Shown here: positions 1-9,384 of the stretch, piece by piece | How positions within the stretch are numbered: position 1 is the first letter of the stretch | How the letters are laid out: every line of letters starts with the position of its first letter | NCBI RefSeq assembly: GCF_019424165.1 | Contig: NZ_JAHZAA010000005.1 | Span: 1 to 60,388 of the forward strand | Direction of reading: 5' to 3' | DNA length: 60,388 nt | From: Desulfovibrio sp. | GTDB lineage: Bacteria > Desulfobacterota > Desulfovibrionia > Desulfovibrionales > Desulfovibrionaceae | Notes under the pieces: model-generated | Told to the model about the DNA's origin: nothing | Database searches by the model: none | The model's input: only the letters and a program-made list of their open reading frames with translations | Made by a program: the position numbers and the translations under genes

Positions 1-71
1 CCGACGATGGGACTTGAACCCGCAACCTGCTGATTACAAATCAGCTGCTCTGCCAGTTGAGCTACGCCAGC
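1..71 (-). tRNA. tRNA-Thr(UGU), 3' end cut by window edge
   Basis: Read on the minus strand, this is a cloverleaf with 5' acceptor GCTGGCG, a GCTC D-stem, an anticodon stem-loop CTGAT-TTGTAAT-CAG with anticodon TGT (plus-strand aca at 36-38), and a T-loop TTCAAGT. The visible 3' acceptor half CGTCGG pairs with the 5' half through two G-U pairs. The last acceptor base, the discriminator and any CCA lie before position 1, so the gene is partial. It lies downstream of prmC on the same strand. Confidence 0.93.
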
Positions 72-259
72 GGCAAGAGTGCTATTTAGCCACTTCCGTT
101 CCGCTTGGCAAGTAAAAAATGCATTTTCATGCAATTTTTTTAAAAATTCCGCTTATTCGCCGATTTTTCAGGCTTGCGGACAGCCTCTGCCTCGAAAGAA
201 AAACAGGATTTTCAATGAACAGGGGCGGAAGCCGGTTTCGGGGCCGCTGAAAACCTGTT

Positions 260-1177
260 TTAGTCCCGCGTGCGGCACGCTACGGTACAGCGTTCAAGCC
301 CGGCCATATCCCTGTGGGTAACCGGCGCCTCGAACAGGCCGTGCTCGCGCAACAGGCGGCGTGTTGCCGCGCCCTGTGCCGCCCCATGCTCCAGCAGCAC
401 GCGTCCGCCAGGTACGAGCGCCCATGCGGCGGCCTGTATGGCGGCTGCGAGATGGGCCAGTCCCTGGCGTGGTGAAAAAAGCGCACTGTGTGGTTCGTGA
501 ACCAGCACTTCTTCCATTACCATGCTTCGCTCGGATTCGGCAATATAGGGCGGATTGCTCACCAGCATGCTGTACACACCCCGTGCCAGAGGTGGTCTGG
601 TCATATCCCCGGCCAGACACCATGCGCGGTTTTGGACGCCGAGACACGCGGCATTGTGCCGGGCTGTCTGCACGGCCCCCGGGCTGATATCCACCAGCAC
701 ACCCTGCCAGTGCGGCAGTTCCAGGGCCAGTGTAATACCTATGCAGCCCGAACCGCAGCCCAGATCCACAAAGCAGGGACCGTGAGCGGCAAACGTGTCT
801 TCTGTTCCGCTGTGCCGCAAGCTTTGCCTGTCCGCAGTGCCGATGAGTTCCTGCGCTGCTTCAAGGGCCTTATCCACAAGCAATTCGGTTTCAGGCCTGG
901 GGATGAGCGTGTGCGGTGTGACGGTAAAATTGCGCCCGTAAAACTCTTTGCTGCCCGTGATATGGGCCAGCGGTTCTCCGGCGGCGCGGCGGGCCAGCAG
1001 GGTGTTCAGCGTCTGGATTTCGTGCGCATGCAACTGTCGCCCGGCCTGCATGACGCAGCCAAGGCGGTCAAGCTGGAGCACTTTTTCTGCCAGTACCTGC
1101 GCGCAAAGGCGGGGGCTGTCTACCCCCGCCTTTTGTAATGTTTGCGCAGCTTCAATCAGATATTGACGCAAAAGCAC
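260..1177 (-). CDS. prmC: Peptide chain release factor N5-glutamine methyltransferase
   Basis: PrmC (HemK) uses S-adenosylmethionine to methylate the Gln of the GGQ motif in release factors RF1 and RF2 in the cytoplasm. The 305-residue product has an N-terminal helical domain (residues 1-90), the SAM-binding motif VDLGCGSGCIG and the catalytic NPPY motif in SNPPYIAES, which is diagnostic of the family. The start is GTG, chosen because GGAG lies about eight bases upstream inside the last codons of lon. Only five bases separate it from the lon stop, so the two are probably cotranscribed. An insertion of about 20 residues just before the SAM motif is unremarkable. Confidence 0.95.
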   Translation of the reverse strand: MLLRQYLIEAAQTLQKAGVDSPRLCAQVLAEKVLQLDRLGCVMQAGRQLHAHEIQTLNTLLARRAAGEPLAHITGSKEFYGRNFTVTPHTLIPRPETELLVDKALEAAQELIGTADRQSLRHSGTEDTFAAHGPCFVDLGCGSGCIGITLALELPHWQGVLVDISPGAVQTARHNAACLGVQNRAWCLAGDMTRPPLARGVYSMLVSNPPYIAESERSMVMEEVLVHEPHSALFSPRQGLAHLAAAIQAAAWALVPGGRVLLEHGAAQGAATRRLLREHGLFEAPVTHRDMAGLERCTVACRTRD

Positions 1178-1182
1178 CGTTT

Positions 1183-3828
1183 TCAGGCTCCGGCTTCAGC
1201 AGTGGGCCGTTCATTTCCGGTTTCGTCCTTCCGGCGGCGTCGCGCCGGGACCGCAGGCTTGGCCGGGCGGGCAGCCACCACATCCTTTTTGCCCGAGGCT
1301 GTCTTGCTTTTGCTGTTCCTGTCGCCGCTTTGCCCCGCACCCGATGCGCCGCCTTTGCCGTTTTTGCCTTCAAAAACCAGGGGCAACAGCTCATCGTAGT
1401 GATGCACAGGGTGCACGGTAATGCGTTTGAGCAGTTCCTTGGGCACGTCTTCAAGATCCTTGGTGTTTTGCCACGGAATGACAACATGCTTCAATCCGCG
1501 GGCCACACCGGCCAGGATTTTTTCCTTGATACCGCCTACGGGCAGCACCCGGCCCTGAAGGGTGATTTCGCCGGTCATGCACAGGTCGGCGCGCACGCGG
1601 CGGCCGCTGAGGGCCGAAATCAGGGCTGTTGTAAGCGTTACGCCTGCAGAAGGACCGTCCTTGGGTGTGGCCCCTGCGGGGACGTGCACATGGATGTCGT
1701 ATTCCGACACAAAGGACGGATCCACTCCCAGCTCTTCAGCGCGGCTGCGTATGTAGCTCAGGGCGGCCTGGGCGCTTTCTTTCATGACGTCGCCCAGTTG
1801 TCCCGTAAGGGTAAGGCCGCCCTTGCCCTTCATTACCGTGGCTTCCACAGTGAGCACTTCCCCGCCGGCCGGGGTCCAGGCCAGGCCCAGAGCCATGCCG
1901 GGCATGAGCTTCTTTTCTTTTTCGTCTTCAATAAAGCGGGGCGCGCCCAACAGCTTTTCCACATCAGCGGTGCTGACCTTGAAAGGCCCCTTTTTACCTT
2001 CAGCCTTGCGGCGGGCCAGCTTGCGGCATATGGAAGACAGTTCGCGTTCCAGGTTACGCAGGCCCGCTTCGCGCGTGTATTCACGTATAACTTTTTCCAG
2101 GGCTGCATCGTCCAGCGATACATCCTTTTCCTGCAAGCCGTTTTCCTTGATCTTTTTGGGCAAAAGATGCTTGCGGGCTATCTCGGCTTTTTCCTGCATG
2201 GTGTAACCGGGCAGGGTGATGACCTCCATGCGGTCGCGCAGGGGGGCCGGGATGGTCTCCAGATGGTTGGCCGTGCACAGGAACATGACCTTGGAAAGAT
2301 CAAAGGGTACGTTCAGGTAATGATCGCTGAAGGTGTGGTTCTGTTCCGGATCCAGCACTTCCAGCAGGGCGGACGAAGGGTCGCCCCTGAAGTCTGCGCC
2401 GAGCTTGTCCACTTCATCCAGCACAATGACGGGGTTGCGTGTACCCGCCTGTTTGAGGCTCTGGATGATGCGGCCGGGCATGGCCCCGATGTAGGTGCGC
2501 CTGTGCCCGCGTATCTCGGCCTCGTCGTGCATGCCGCCCAGGGACAGCCGCTGGAACTTGCGGCCCAGGGCGCGCGCGACGGAGCGCCCGAGAGACGTTT
2601 TGCCCACGCCGGGAGGTCCCGCAAAGCAGAGGATAGGCCCCTTGGATTGCGGATTAAGCTTGCGCACGCTCAGGAATTCGAGAATGCGGTCCTTGATTTT
2701 TTCCAGGCCACAATGGTCTTCATCCAGAATCTGCTTGGCGTGGGCGATATCCAGCCTGTCACGCGAGAGTTTTTTCCAGGGCAGTTCCGCCAGCCAGTCC
2801 AGATAGGTGCGCACCACGTTGGCCTCGGAAGAATCCGCGTGCATGCCGGCCAGACGGCGCAATTGCTTGTCGGCCTCCTTGCGTACGTCCTTGGGCATGC
2901 CGGCCTTGTCCAGGGCTGCCCGCAGGCTTTCCAGCTCTTCTTCGCCCTCATCGTCCTTGTCGCCAAGTTCGCTGCGGATGGCCTTGAGCTGTTCGCGTAA
3001 AAAGTAGTCTTTCTGGGCCTTGTCCATGCCTTCGCGGGCCGAGCTCTGAATGCGGGCCTGCACGGTGGCTACCTCAACCTCGCGCTGCAACTGGGTGTTG
3101 ACCAGCATGAGGCGGTCCAGCGGGTCTTCCGCTTCAAGAATCTGCTGTGCGTCGGCGGTCTTCATGCGCATGTTGGCGGCGATGAGGTCGGCCAGGCGGC
3201 CGGGATCATCCACGCCTTGCAGCACTGCCAGCACGTCCGGTGAAGAAAGCCCGCGCAGGGACAGCACTTTTTCGCTCTGCTCGCGCACGGAGCGCAGCAG
3301 GGCCTCAACAGTGGCGTCTATCTTGGGGGTGGCTTCGGGCAGGGTTTCAATGCGGGCTTCAAGAAACGGCTCCACCTGGCTGAATTCGCGCACACGGGCG
3401 CGGCTGACGCCCTGCACCAGAATTTTTACCCGCGAGTCGGGCATCTTGAGCATGCGCATGACCTGCACCACGGTACCCACCTGATAAATATCTTCGGGGC
3501 CGGGGTCTTCGGTAGCTTCTTCTTTTTGTGCGCAGACAAGCAGGTGCCGACCGCTCTTGAGGGCCGCTTCAACGGCCTGAACGGACTTTTCGCGTCCGAT
3601 AAAGAGCGGCAGGATCATGTAGTTGAAGATAACCACATCGCGCACGGGCAGGATGGGCAGAGTATCGGGAATGCTCTGCATGGCGGCGGCAAGGCCGCCT
3701 TCGCTTTCGGCCAGGTCGTGCCCGGGATTTTCCACCGCGCGCGGATCTTCGTTTTCGATGCCAGGCCCGGTGTCGGAATCAGGCCCGCTCATGTGCAACA
3801 AATAGTTCTTGTCGTTGTAATCGGCCAT
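1183..3828 (-). CDS. lon: ATP-dependent Lon protease with basic C-terminal tail
   Basis: Lon is a soluble hexameric AAA+ serine protease that degrades misfolded and regulatory proteins. The order is: an acidic leader (1-50), LON substrate-binding domain (starting PILPVRDVVIFN, about 55-250), coiled region, AAA+ domain with Walker A GPPGVGKT near 400 and Walker B VIVLDEVDK, then the protease domain. The catalytic dyad is Ser727 in DGPSAG and Lys770 in KEKILAG, 43 residues apart as in E. coli Lon. At 881 residues it is longer than the usual 780-820, mainly because of a Lys/Arg/Ala/Gly-rich tail of about 65 residues after the protease fold. The start is preceded by GGGAGAAT. It sits between radC and prmC. 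Confidence 0.97.
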   Translation of the reverse strand: MADYNDKNYLLHMSGPDSDTGPGIENEDPRAVENPGHDLAESEGGLAAAMQSIPDTLPILPVRDVVIFNYMILPLFIGREKSVQAVEAALKSGRHLLVCAQKEEATEDPGPEDIYQVGTVVQVMRMLKMPDSRVKILVQGVSRARVREFSQVEPFLEARIETLPEATPKIDATVEALLRSVREQSEKVLSLRGLSSPDVLAVLQGVDDPGRLADLIAANMRMKTADAQQILEAEDPLDRLMLVNTQLQREVEVATVQARIQSSAREGMDKAQKDYFLREQLKAIRSELGDKDDEGEEELESLRAALDKAGMPKDVRKEADKQLRRLAGMHADSSEANVVRTYLDWLAELPWKKLSRDRLDIAHAKQILDEDHCGLEKIKDRILEFLSVRKLNPQSKGPILCFAGPPGVGKTSLGRSVARALGRKFQRLSLGGMHDEAEIRGHRRTYIGAMPGRIIQSLKQAGTRNPVIVLDEVDKLGADFRGDPSSALLEVLDPEQNHTFSDHYLNVPFDLSKVMFLCTANHLETIPAPLRDRMEVITLPGYTMQEKAEIARKHLLPKKIKENGLQEKDVSLDDAALEKVIREYTREAGLRNLERELSSICRKLARRKAEGKKGPFKVSTADVEKLLGAPRFIEDEKEKKLMPGMALGLAWTPAGGEVLTVEATVMKGKGGLTLTGQLGDVMKESAQAALSYIRSRAEELGVDPSFVSEYDIHVHVPAGATPKDGPSAGVTLTTALISALSGRRVRADLCMTGEITLQGRVLPVGGIKEKILAGVARGLKHVVIPWQNTKDLEDVPKELLKRITVHPVHHYDELLPLVFEGKNGKGGASGAGQSGDRNSKSKTASGKKDVVAARPAKPAVPARRRRKDETGNERPTAEAGA

Positions 3829-3845
3829 ATATTCTCCCTGACTGC

Positions 3846-4535
3846 CTATATGGTCTGCATCTGCGTGATGCTGTAGCAGTCTCCCTCTGTAACAATAACG
3901 TGATCAAGAAAACGCAGGCCCAGTTGTGGCGCAAGCCTTTGCAGTTCCGCGGTAAAGGTCTTGTCCGCCTCCGAAGGGGCGGGATTGCCGCCGGGGTGGT
4001 TGTGCACCACGATAATGCCGCTGGCCTTGCGCAACAGCGCCGCTTCAAACACGTCTCTTGGCTGTACGGGAACCTCGGCCACGCCGCCCTGGCGCAAGCG
4101 CTCCCAGGCTGTAAGCCTGTTGCGCTGGTCAACCAGGGCCAGCCAGCATTCCTCATGGGGGCAGCCGGCCAAACGGCTCTGGGCCATACGGGCCACCGCC
4201 TGTGGGGTGGCAAGAACCTCGCGCTTGCGCACGGCCGAGTCCGTATAGCGGCTATAGGTTTCGCGCAGAACCGTGAAGAAGATCATGAGTCCCGGTCCAA
4301 AGCCGGGTACGGCCAGAAGTTCATCAGGTCTGGCATCCATAACGCCCCGGATACCGCCGAAGCGGCGCAACAGCTCCTTGGCCAGGGGTTTGGTGTCCTT
4401 GCGTGTGAGACTGTACCCCAAGAGCAGCTCCAGAACCTCATAGTCCGCTATTCCGGCGGGGTCGCGCTCAAAGCGTACGCGCAATCTGGCCCGGTGGCCT
4501 GTATGCGATGGTATGGAACCTGACGTTGTTGTCAT
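3846..4535 (-). CDS. radC: RadC family JAB/MPN-domain protein
   Basis: The 229-residue protein has an N-terminal helix-hairpin-helix region (VPGFGPG near 95) and a C-terminal JAB1/MPN metalloprotease fold with the zinc motif HNHPGGNPAPSEAD. This matches the H-x-H-x(n)-S-x-x-D signature of the RadC family. The old name suggests DNA repair, but the biochemical role is not established. It lies 17 bases upstream of lon on the same strand, behind the holA terminator, so radC-lon-prmC probably form a unit. The Shine-Dalgarno sequence before the chosen ATG is weak. Confidence 0.93.
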   Translation of the reverse strand: MTTTSGSIPSHTGHRARLRVRFERDPAGIADYEVLELLLGYSLTRKDTKPLAKELLRRFGGIRGVMDARPDELLAVPGFGPGLMIFFTVLRETYSRYTDSAVRKREVLATPQAVARMAQSRLAGCPHEECWLALVDQRNRLTAWERLRQGGVAEVPVQPRDVFEAALLRKASGIIVVHNHPGGNPAPSEADKTFTAELQRLAPQLGLRFLDHVIVTEGDCYSITQMQTI

Positions 4536-4605
4536 AAGGTAAGCAGTCTTGAAGGTTATGCAAGAGGGCAGGGGAATGACTACAGGGAAATTATCGTTTC
4601 AGGGA

Positions 4606-4660
4606 CCAAAAAACAAGGCGCAAGGCCCGCCCCGGAGGCGCTCACGCGCGGCCTTGCGCC
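4606..4660 (-). terminator. Rho-independent terminator of holA
   Basis: A perfect 11-bp inverted repeat (4617-4627 with 4650-4660) is followed on the minus strand by a T-rich run (TTGTTTTTTGG, 4606-4616). The stop codon of holA lies inside the 22-base loop, so the terminator overlaps the end of the gene. It separates holA from radC. Confidence 0.85.
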
Positions 4661-5682
4661 CGAGCGAAAAGGGCCGTCATGCGGGCGGCCAGAAAGTCCA
4701 GGCTCTGGTCCGGGCTGCGACGGCCGCTTTTGACCTGAAGCTCGGCATCTACTATCAGGGACATGCCCTGGGCGATGGCCGCCGGGCCAAGCCGCCGGGC
4801 AAGCTGCTTTTTGGCAGAGGCATCCTGCGGGCGCATACGTGGGTTTTCACCGGCCTGGCACTGCCACAGAAGGCGCAGTTCGCGGGCCAGCAGGGCCAGC
4901 AGGGAAAAAAGCAGGCTGTCGCCGTCCTTGTTGCGCGCAAGTTCTTTCCATACCGCGGCCAGGTTGCCAGCCTGCATGTGACGGATGCAGGCAAAGACAT
5001 CGCATTCCGGACTCCACGAGGCTGTGGAGATCATGGCCAGGGTGACGGGGGTGCCGGCCTCCTGCTCCTGTGCGCTGTCTGTCATGGCGCGGCGCAGCAA
5101 CATAAGCTTTTCCAGTTCATTTTCTATGGCCAGAGCATCAGGCGGCACGGAGGCGCAGAACTGTTCGAGGGCGTCCGGGGCAAAACGCAGACCCAGCGCC
5201 TGGCAGCGCTGCAACACATGCTTTCGTACCGTGCGCTCGCCAAGCCCTTCTTGCCGCCATATCCAGCCTTTTTTGTCGGCAAAGGCCATGCAGGGCAGCT
5301 TGCCCAGATGGGCGGGGACTTTGGGCTGGCCGCGCTCCCAGTTGACTTCAAGACAAAAAAAGGGCCAGCACTGGTCGGATGGACGGGCCAGAGCATGGGA
5401 AATTTTTTTCCACACGGCGGCGGGCCACAGATTGGCCTGGCGTACCACCAGCGCGCGGGGCGCGCCGAAAAGGCCCTGTAGGGTAAGATGTTCCCAAAAC
5501 TTCTGGGGAGGCTCTTCATCGCCCCAGTACACGTGGCGCTCCCACTGTGTCGGCGCGTTTTGCGGCAGCAGGCCGCCCCCGACAGCCGGAGGGTATGCCG
5601 ACAGTTGCCGGACGAGATGCTCGCGCAACAGTTGCCCGTCTGGGCAGACAAGGAAGGAAAAACCGGGACGGGTGGTGCTCAT
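4642..5682 (-). CDS. holA: DNA polymerase III subunit delta
   Basis: The delta subunit opens the beta clamp in the clamp-loader complex. From the ATG at 5682 the protein is 346 residues, the usual HolA length. It shows the family layout: an N-terminal AAA-like domain lacking a P-loop, a conserved region rich in aromatic residues around KKGWIWRQEG, and the C-terminal collar with the LAIENELEKL helix. The frame is open upstream to 5838, but that extension has no homology character, and GATGGGG precedes the chosen ATG. It lies downstream of leuS with a strong hairpin between them. HolA sequences diverge, so the name rests on length, layout and gene neighbourhood. Confidence 0.85.
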   Translation of the reverse strand: MSTTRPGFSFLVCPDGQLLREHLVRQLSAYPPAVGGGLLPQNAPTQWERHVYWGDEEPPQKFWEHLTLQGLFGAPRALVVRQANLWPAAVWKKISHALARPSDQCWPFFCLEVNWERGQPKVPAHLGKLPCMAFADKKGWIWRQEGLGERTVRKHVLQRCQALGLRFAPDALEQFCASVPPDALAIENELEKLMLLRRAMTDSAQEQEAGTPVTLAMISTASWSPECDVFACIRHMQAGNLAAVWKELARNKDGDSLLFSLLALLARELRLLWQCQAGENPRMRPQDASAKKQLARRLGPAAIAQGMSLIVDAELQVKSGRRSPDQSLDFLAARMTALFARAQGRA

Positions 5683-5721
5683 AACCCCATCATAGCGGTA
5701 AAAGTTTTTGTGGGGAAGAGT

Positions 5722-5762
5722 TATGGGGAAGGGAAGCGCTGTAAAGGCTTCCCTTCCCCATA
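5722..5762. terminator. Perfect 16-bp hairpin between leuS and holA
   Basis: Positions 5722-5737 and 5747-5762 are perfect reverse complements around a nine-base loop. There is no run of T directly behind it on the minus strand, so it may be a leuS terminator, a pause or an RNA-stability hairpin in the leader of holA, which starts 40 bases further on. Confidence 0.6.
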
Positions 5763-5887
5763 GTATATTTTCGGCCAATTCCCGGGTGCAGCCGGGCCTG
5801 GAGCTTTTTTGCATTGTGACGGTGCGCCTCGCCCTCAAGAGCAGGCTTCTTACGCTGCCGCCGGTGCAATGGTAAAATACTCCGGTT

Positions 5888-8401
5888 TTAACTGGCTACG
5901 ATGTTGACCAGCTTGCCCGGAACCACCACCACCTTGCGGACGGTCAGCCCGGCCGTGTGGCGCTGCACCGAGCTGTCGGCAAGGGCGGCCTCTTCCATAG
6001 CGGCCTTGTCGGCCCCGGCAGGGATGTCCACCGTGCCGCGCAACTTGCCGTTGACCTGAAGGGCCACCGTGACCGTATCCTGCGCCGTGGCTTCCTTGTC
6101 CCACTGGGGCCAAGGTTCATCAGACAGGGATGCGCCATGCCCCAAGCGGTTCCACAATTCTTCGCAGACATGTGGAATTATGGGCGAAAGCAGCGTAAGC
6201 ACCGTGGCCATAGCTGAAGAGAATACGTGCTTGTCGCCTTCGGTGGCCCCCATTTTTTCGCGTGAAATGTACATGGTGTTGACCAGTTCCATCACAGCGG
6301 CAATGGCTGTGTTGAACTGGAAGCGGTCTCCCATGTCTTCTCCGGCTTTTTTAACGGCCAGGTGTTCACGGCGGCGCAGCTCGCGGGCTTCGGGGCTTTG
6401 GGCGTCCTGGGCCGTCGATGCGCAGGCCTTGAGGGGCAGCAGACGCGCCTGTTCTTCCATAAAAAGCCGCCATACGCGGTTGATGAAGCGCGAGGCCCCC
6501 TCAATGCCCGAGTCGGACCAGTCGAAATCCCTTTCGGCTGGGGCGGCAAACAGGCAGAAAAGCCGTACGGTGTCTGCACCGTATTTTTTGATCATTTCTG
6601 TGGGGTCAACGACGTTGCCCTTGGATTTTGACATCTTGCCGCCGTCTTTGAGCACCATGCCCTGCGTGAGCAGGTTGCTGAAAGGCTCGGCAAGGTCGGG
6701 CGGGAAAAATCCCATGTCGCGCAGCACCTTGGTGAAAAAGCGGGAGTAGAGCAGATGCAGAATGGCATGCTCCACGCCGCCGATGTACTGGTCCACAGGC
6801 AGCCAGTATTTCACCGCATCCATATCAAAGGGCTTTTCGGTGTCGCGGGCGCTGGCAAAGCGTGCGAAGTACCATGAGGACTCCACAAAGGTGTCCATGG
6901 TATCTGTTTCGCGCCGGGCCTGGCCGCCGCATTGGGGGCAGACGCACTGCGCGAAAGACGGGGTATCGGCCAGGGGCGACCGGCCGTCGCTACGGGTTTT
7001 TACGTCCAGCGGCAGCAGCACGGGCAGATTTTCTTCCTTTTCCGGCACGGCCCCGCATTTGTCGCAATAAATTATCGGGATAGGCGCACCCCAGTAGCGC
7101 TGGCGTGAAATGTTCCAGTCGCGCAGGCGGAACTGGGTGGTAGCCTTGCCCTTGCCGCTTTTTTCAAGGCTCTGGGCCACGGCTTTTTTGCCGTCTTCGT
7201 TGGGTATGCCGTCAAACTGGCCGGAATTGACCATGACGCCTTCGCCGGTATAGGCCTCGGTCATGGTTTCGGGCGCAAGTTCCTGCCCTTCGGGGCAAAT
7301 GACCACCTGTACCGGCAGGTCGTATTTGCGGGCAAACTCAAAGTCGCGCAGGTCGTGAGCGGGAACCCCCATAACCGCGCCCGTGCCGTAGTCGGCCAGA
7401 ACAAAATTGCCGAGCCACAGGGGAACGCGCTGCCCCGTAAAGGGGTGGAGCGCGTAAGCGCCGGTGAAGATACCTTCTTTCTCCATCTGGTCGGACTGGC
7501 GGTCCAGGCGGTCCATGTTGCGGATGCGCTCCACAAAAGCCCGGACTTCATCGGCTTTTTCGTAGCCCTTGATCAGGTGCTCAACCAGGGAGTGCTCGGG
7601 GGCCAGCGTCATGAAAGTTACGCCGAAGACCGTGTCGGGCCTGGTGGTAAAGACATCAATGCCCTTTACGCCTTCCACGCTTTTTTCGAGATCAAAGGTA
7701 ATGGCCGCGCCGGTGGATTTGCCTATCCAGTTGCGCTGCATGGCGATGACGCGCTCGGGCCAGCCGCCCTCAAGCGTGCTAAGATCATGCAGCAGCTCAT
7801 CGCCGTAGGCAGTGATCTTGAGAAACCACTGGGTCAGGTCTTTTTGCACCACGCGGCTGTCGCAACGCCAGCACAGGCCGTCAATAACCTGCTCATTGGC
7901 CAGCACCGTATGGCAGGAAGGGCACCAGTTCTGCGGGGCCTTCTTGCGGTAGACAAGCCCTTTTTCCAGCAGGCGCAGAAAAAACATCTGTTCCCACTGG
8001 TAATATTCGGGTCGGCAGGTGGCGATTTCACGCGACCAGTCATAGGAATAGCCCAGCCGCTTCAATTGGGCGCGCATGGTGCGGATATTGGCATAAGTCC
8101 ATTCCGCGGGATGGGTGTTGTTTTTGATGGCCGCGTTTTCCGCAGGCAGGCCGAAGGCGTCCCACCCCATAGGATGCAGCACGTTATAACCCTGCATGCG
8201 TTTGTTGCGCGCGACCACATCGCCGATGGAATAGTTGCGCACATGGCCCATGTGTATGTTGCCCGAAGGGTAGGGGAACATTTCGAGCACATAGTATTTG
8301 GGCTTGTTGCTTTCATGGTTGCAGGCAAAGGCGTTTTCTGCCAGCCAGCGGGCCTGCCATTTTTCTTCAATTGCTTGCGGATTGTAACGTTCTTGCGTCA
8401 T
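5888..8401 (-). CDS. leuS: Leucyl-tRNA synthetase
   Basis: A class I aminoacyl-tRNA synthetase charging tRNA-Leu. The 837-residue protein carries the HIGH-type motif PYPSGNIHMGH near residue 50, a CP1 editing domain (threonine-rich FTTRPDTVFGVTF), a zinc-type insertion, the KMSKS motif GGKMSKSKGN, and a C-terminal anticodon-binding region. I start at MTQERYNPQ (8401). The frame remains open to 8527 but that part overlaps nusB and looks unlike the family. It is the last or next-to-last gene of the rib-nusB-leuS run, 13 bases after nusB. Confidence 0.98.
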   Translation of the reverse strand: MTQERYNPQAIEEKWQARWLAENAFACNHESNKPKYYVLEMFPYPSGNIHMGHVRNYSIGDVVARNKRMQGYNVLHPMGWDAFGLPAENAAIKNNTHPAEWTYANIRTMRAQLKRLGYSYDWSREIATCRPEYYQWEQMFFLRLLEKGLVYRKKAPQNWCPSCHTVLANEQVIDGLCWRCDSRVVQKDLTQWFLKITAYGDELLHDLSTLEGGWPERVIAMQRNWIGKSTGAAITFDLEKSVEGVKGIDVFTTRPDTVFGVTFMTLAPEHSLVEHLIKGYEKADEVRAFVERIRNMDRLDRQSDQMEKEGIFTGAYALHPFTGQRVPLWLGNFVLADYGTGAVMGVPAHDLRDFEFARKYDLPVQVVICPEGQELAPETMTEAYTGEGVMVNSGQFDGIPNEDGKKAVAQSLEKSGKGKATTQFRLRDWNISRQRYWGAPIPIIYCDKCGAVPEKEENLPVLLPLDVKTRSDGRSPLADTPSFAQCVCPQCGGQARRETDTMDTFVESSWYFARFASARDTEKPFDMDAVKYWLPVDQYIGGVEHAILHLLYSRFFTKVLRDMGFFPPDLAEPFSNLLTQGMVLKDGGKMSKSKGNVVDPTEMIKKYGADTVRLFCLFAAPAERDFDWSDSGIEGASRFINRVWRLFMEEQARLLPLKACASTAQDAQSPEARELRRREHLAVKKAGEDMGDRFQFNTAIAAVMELVNTMYISREKMGATEGDKHVFSSAMATVLTLLSPIIPHVCEELWNRLGHGASLSDEPWPQWDKEATAQDTVTVALQVNGKLRGTVDIPAGADKAAMEEAALADSSVQRHTAGLTVRKVVVVPGKLVNIVAS

Positions 8402-8414
8402 GGGGCATACCGGT

Positions 8415-8909
8415 TCAGATAGATGGATTTGAGGATGCGCCGCAGCGTTGCAGCTCGCCGTTTTCCAGAGCCTTGGCCACAGCGTCGAGAATGCCGTCGA
8501 TGAAATTCTTGGCATTGTCTTCACCAAACTGGCGGCTCAGCTCCAGAGCTTCGTTGATGGCCACTTTGGGCGGTACATCAGTACGAAAAACAAGTTCATA
8601 CGCCGCAAGCCGCAGCAGGGTCAGTTCAACCCGGCCCATGCGGTCCACGCGCCAGTTGTGCGAAAAGCGACTGATGGTCTCGTCCAGAGCAGAGCTGTTG
8701 CTCCATACCCCTTCCACGAGCTCCCAGGAAAAGCCGCAGGCTTCCACAGGAATACCGCTTTCCTCACTGCGCGCCAGATTGTCCGGCGACATGCGAAAGC
8801 TGCGGCGCAGCTCTTCAAGGGAGCGGGCCGGTGTGAAAGAGAGACCGTACAAAACCTGAAAAGCCAGCTCACGTTCGCCGCGTCTGGTGGCATTTTTGCC
8901 TTTGGCCAT
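8415..8909 (-). CDS. nusB: Transcription antitermination factor NusB
   Basis: NusB pairs with NusE (S10) on boxA RNA in rRNA antitermination. The 164-residue helical protein starts MAKGKNATRRGERELAF, the usual R-x-x-A-R/E-x-L-A opening, and contains the conserved segment PPKVAINEALELSRQFG and the FIDGILDAV helix at the end. The start is the ATG at 8907-8909. An upstream extension to 9002 overlaps ribH and is discarded. ribH-nusB adjacency is common in bacteria; here they are four bases apart. Confidence 0.96.
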   Translation of the reverse strand: MAKGKNATRRGERELAFQVLYGLSFTPARSLEELRRSFRMSPDNLARSEESGIPVEACGFSWELVEGVWSNSSALDETISRFSHNWRVDRMGRVELTLLRLAAYELVFRTDVPPKVAINEALELSRQFGEDNAKNFIDGILDAVAKALENGELQRCGASSNPSI

Positions 8910-8913
8910 GAGT

Positions 8914-9384
8914 TTACAACTGCTCCATAACGCGGATGGTTTCCAGCATGGCGGCCGCAGCTTCCACGCCCTTGTTGCCTGCCTTGGAACCGGCGCGCTC
9001 AATGGCCTGTTCGATATTGTCGCAGGTCAGCAGGCCAAAGCCAACGGGCATATTGTGCTGCAGCATGGCCAGGGCAATGCCCTTGCTGGCTTCAGCGCAC
9101 ACGTAGTCAAAATGGGGGGTTCCGCCACGGATGACAGCGCCCAGAGCCAGGATGCCGTCATACTTGCCGGATGCGGCCAGCTTCTGGCAGATCAGGGGCA
9201 TTTCGAAAGCGCCGGGGATGCGCACCATGGTCACGTTTTCCATGTCCAGGCCGTGACGCTCCAGGTAGTCCAGCGCGCCGCCCACCAGGCGGTCTACAAT
9301 AAAGTCGTTAAAGCGGGTGGCCACAACGGCCACCTTGAGGCCCTTGGCGTCCAGCTGGCCCGCAATGGTTTTCACAGTGCTCAT
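8914..9384 (-). CDS. ribH: 6,7-dimethyl-8-ribityllumazine synthase
   Basis: Lumazine synthase condenses 5-amino-6-ribitylaminouracil with 3,4-dihydroxy-2-butanone 4-phosphate, the penultimate riboflavin step, as an icosahedral or pentameric assembly. The 156-residue product shows the family signatures ATRFNDFI, PGAFEMP, the ALGAVIRGGTPHFDYV substrate loop with its catalytic His, and GLLTCDNIEQA. The start ATG at 9382-9384 follows GAGGAGTC. A small hairpin GGCGCA-ATGA-TGCGCC sits just before this site. Downstream is nusB. Confidence 0.98.
   Translation of the reverse strand: MSTVKTIAGQLDAKGLKVAVVATRFNDFIVDRLVGGALDYLERHGLDMENVTMVRIPGAFEMPLICQKLAASGKYDGILALGAVIRGGTPHFDYVCAEASKGIALAMLQHNMPVGFGLLTCDNIEQAIERAGSKAGNKGVEAAAAMLETIRVMEQL

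Noticed and set aside
1138..3000. 620-codon open frame opposite lon
   Set aside because: It is a mirror of lon codon bias in GC-rich DNA; no ribosome site or family motif.
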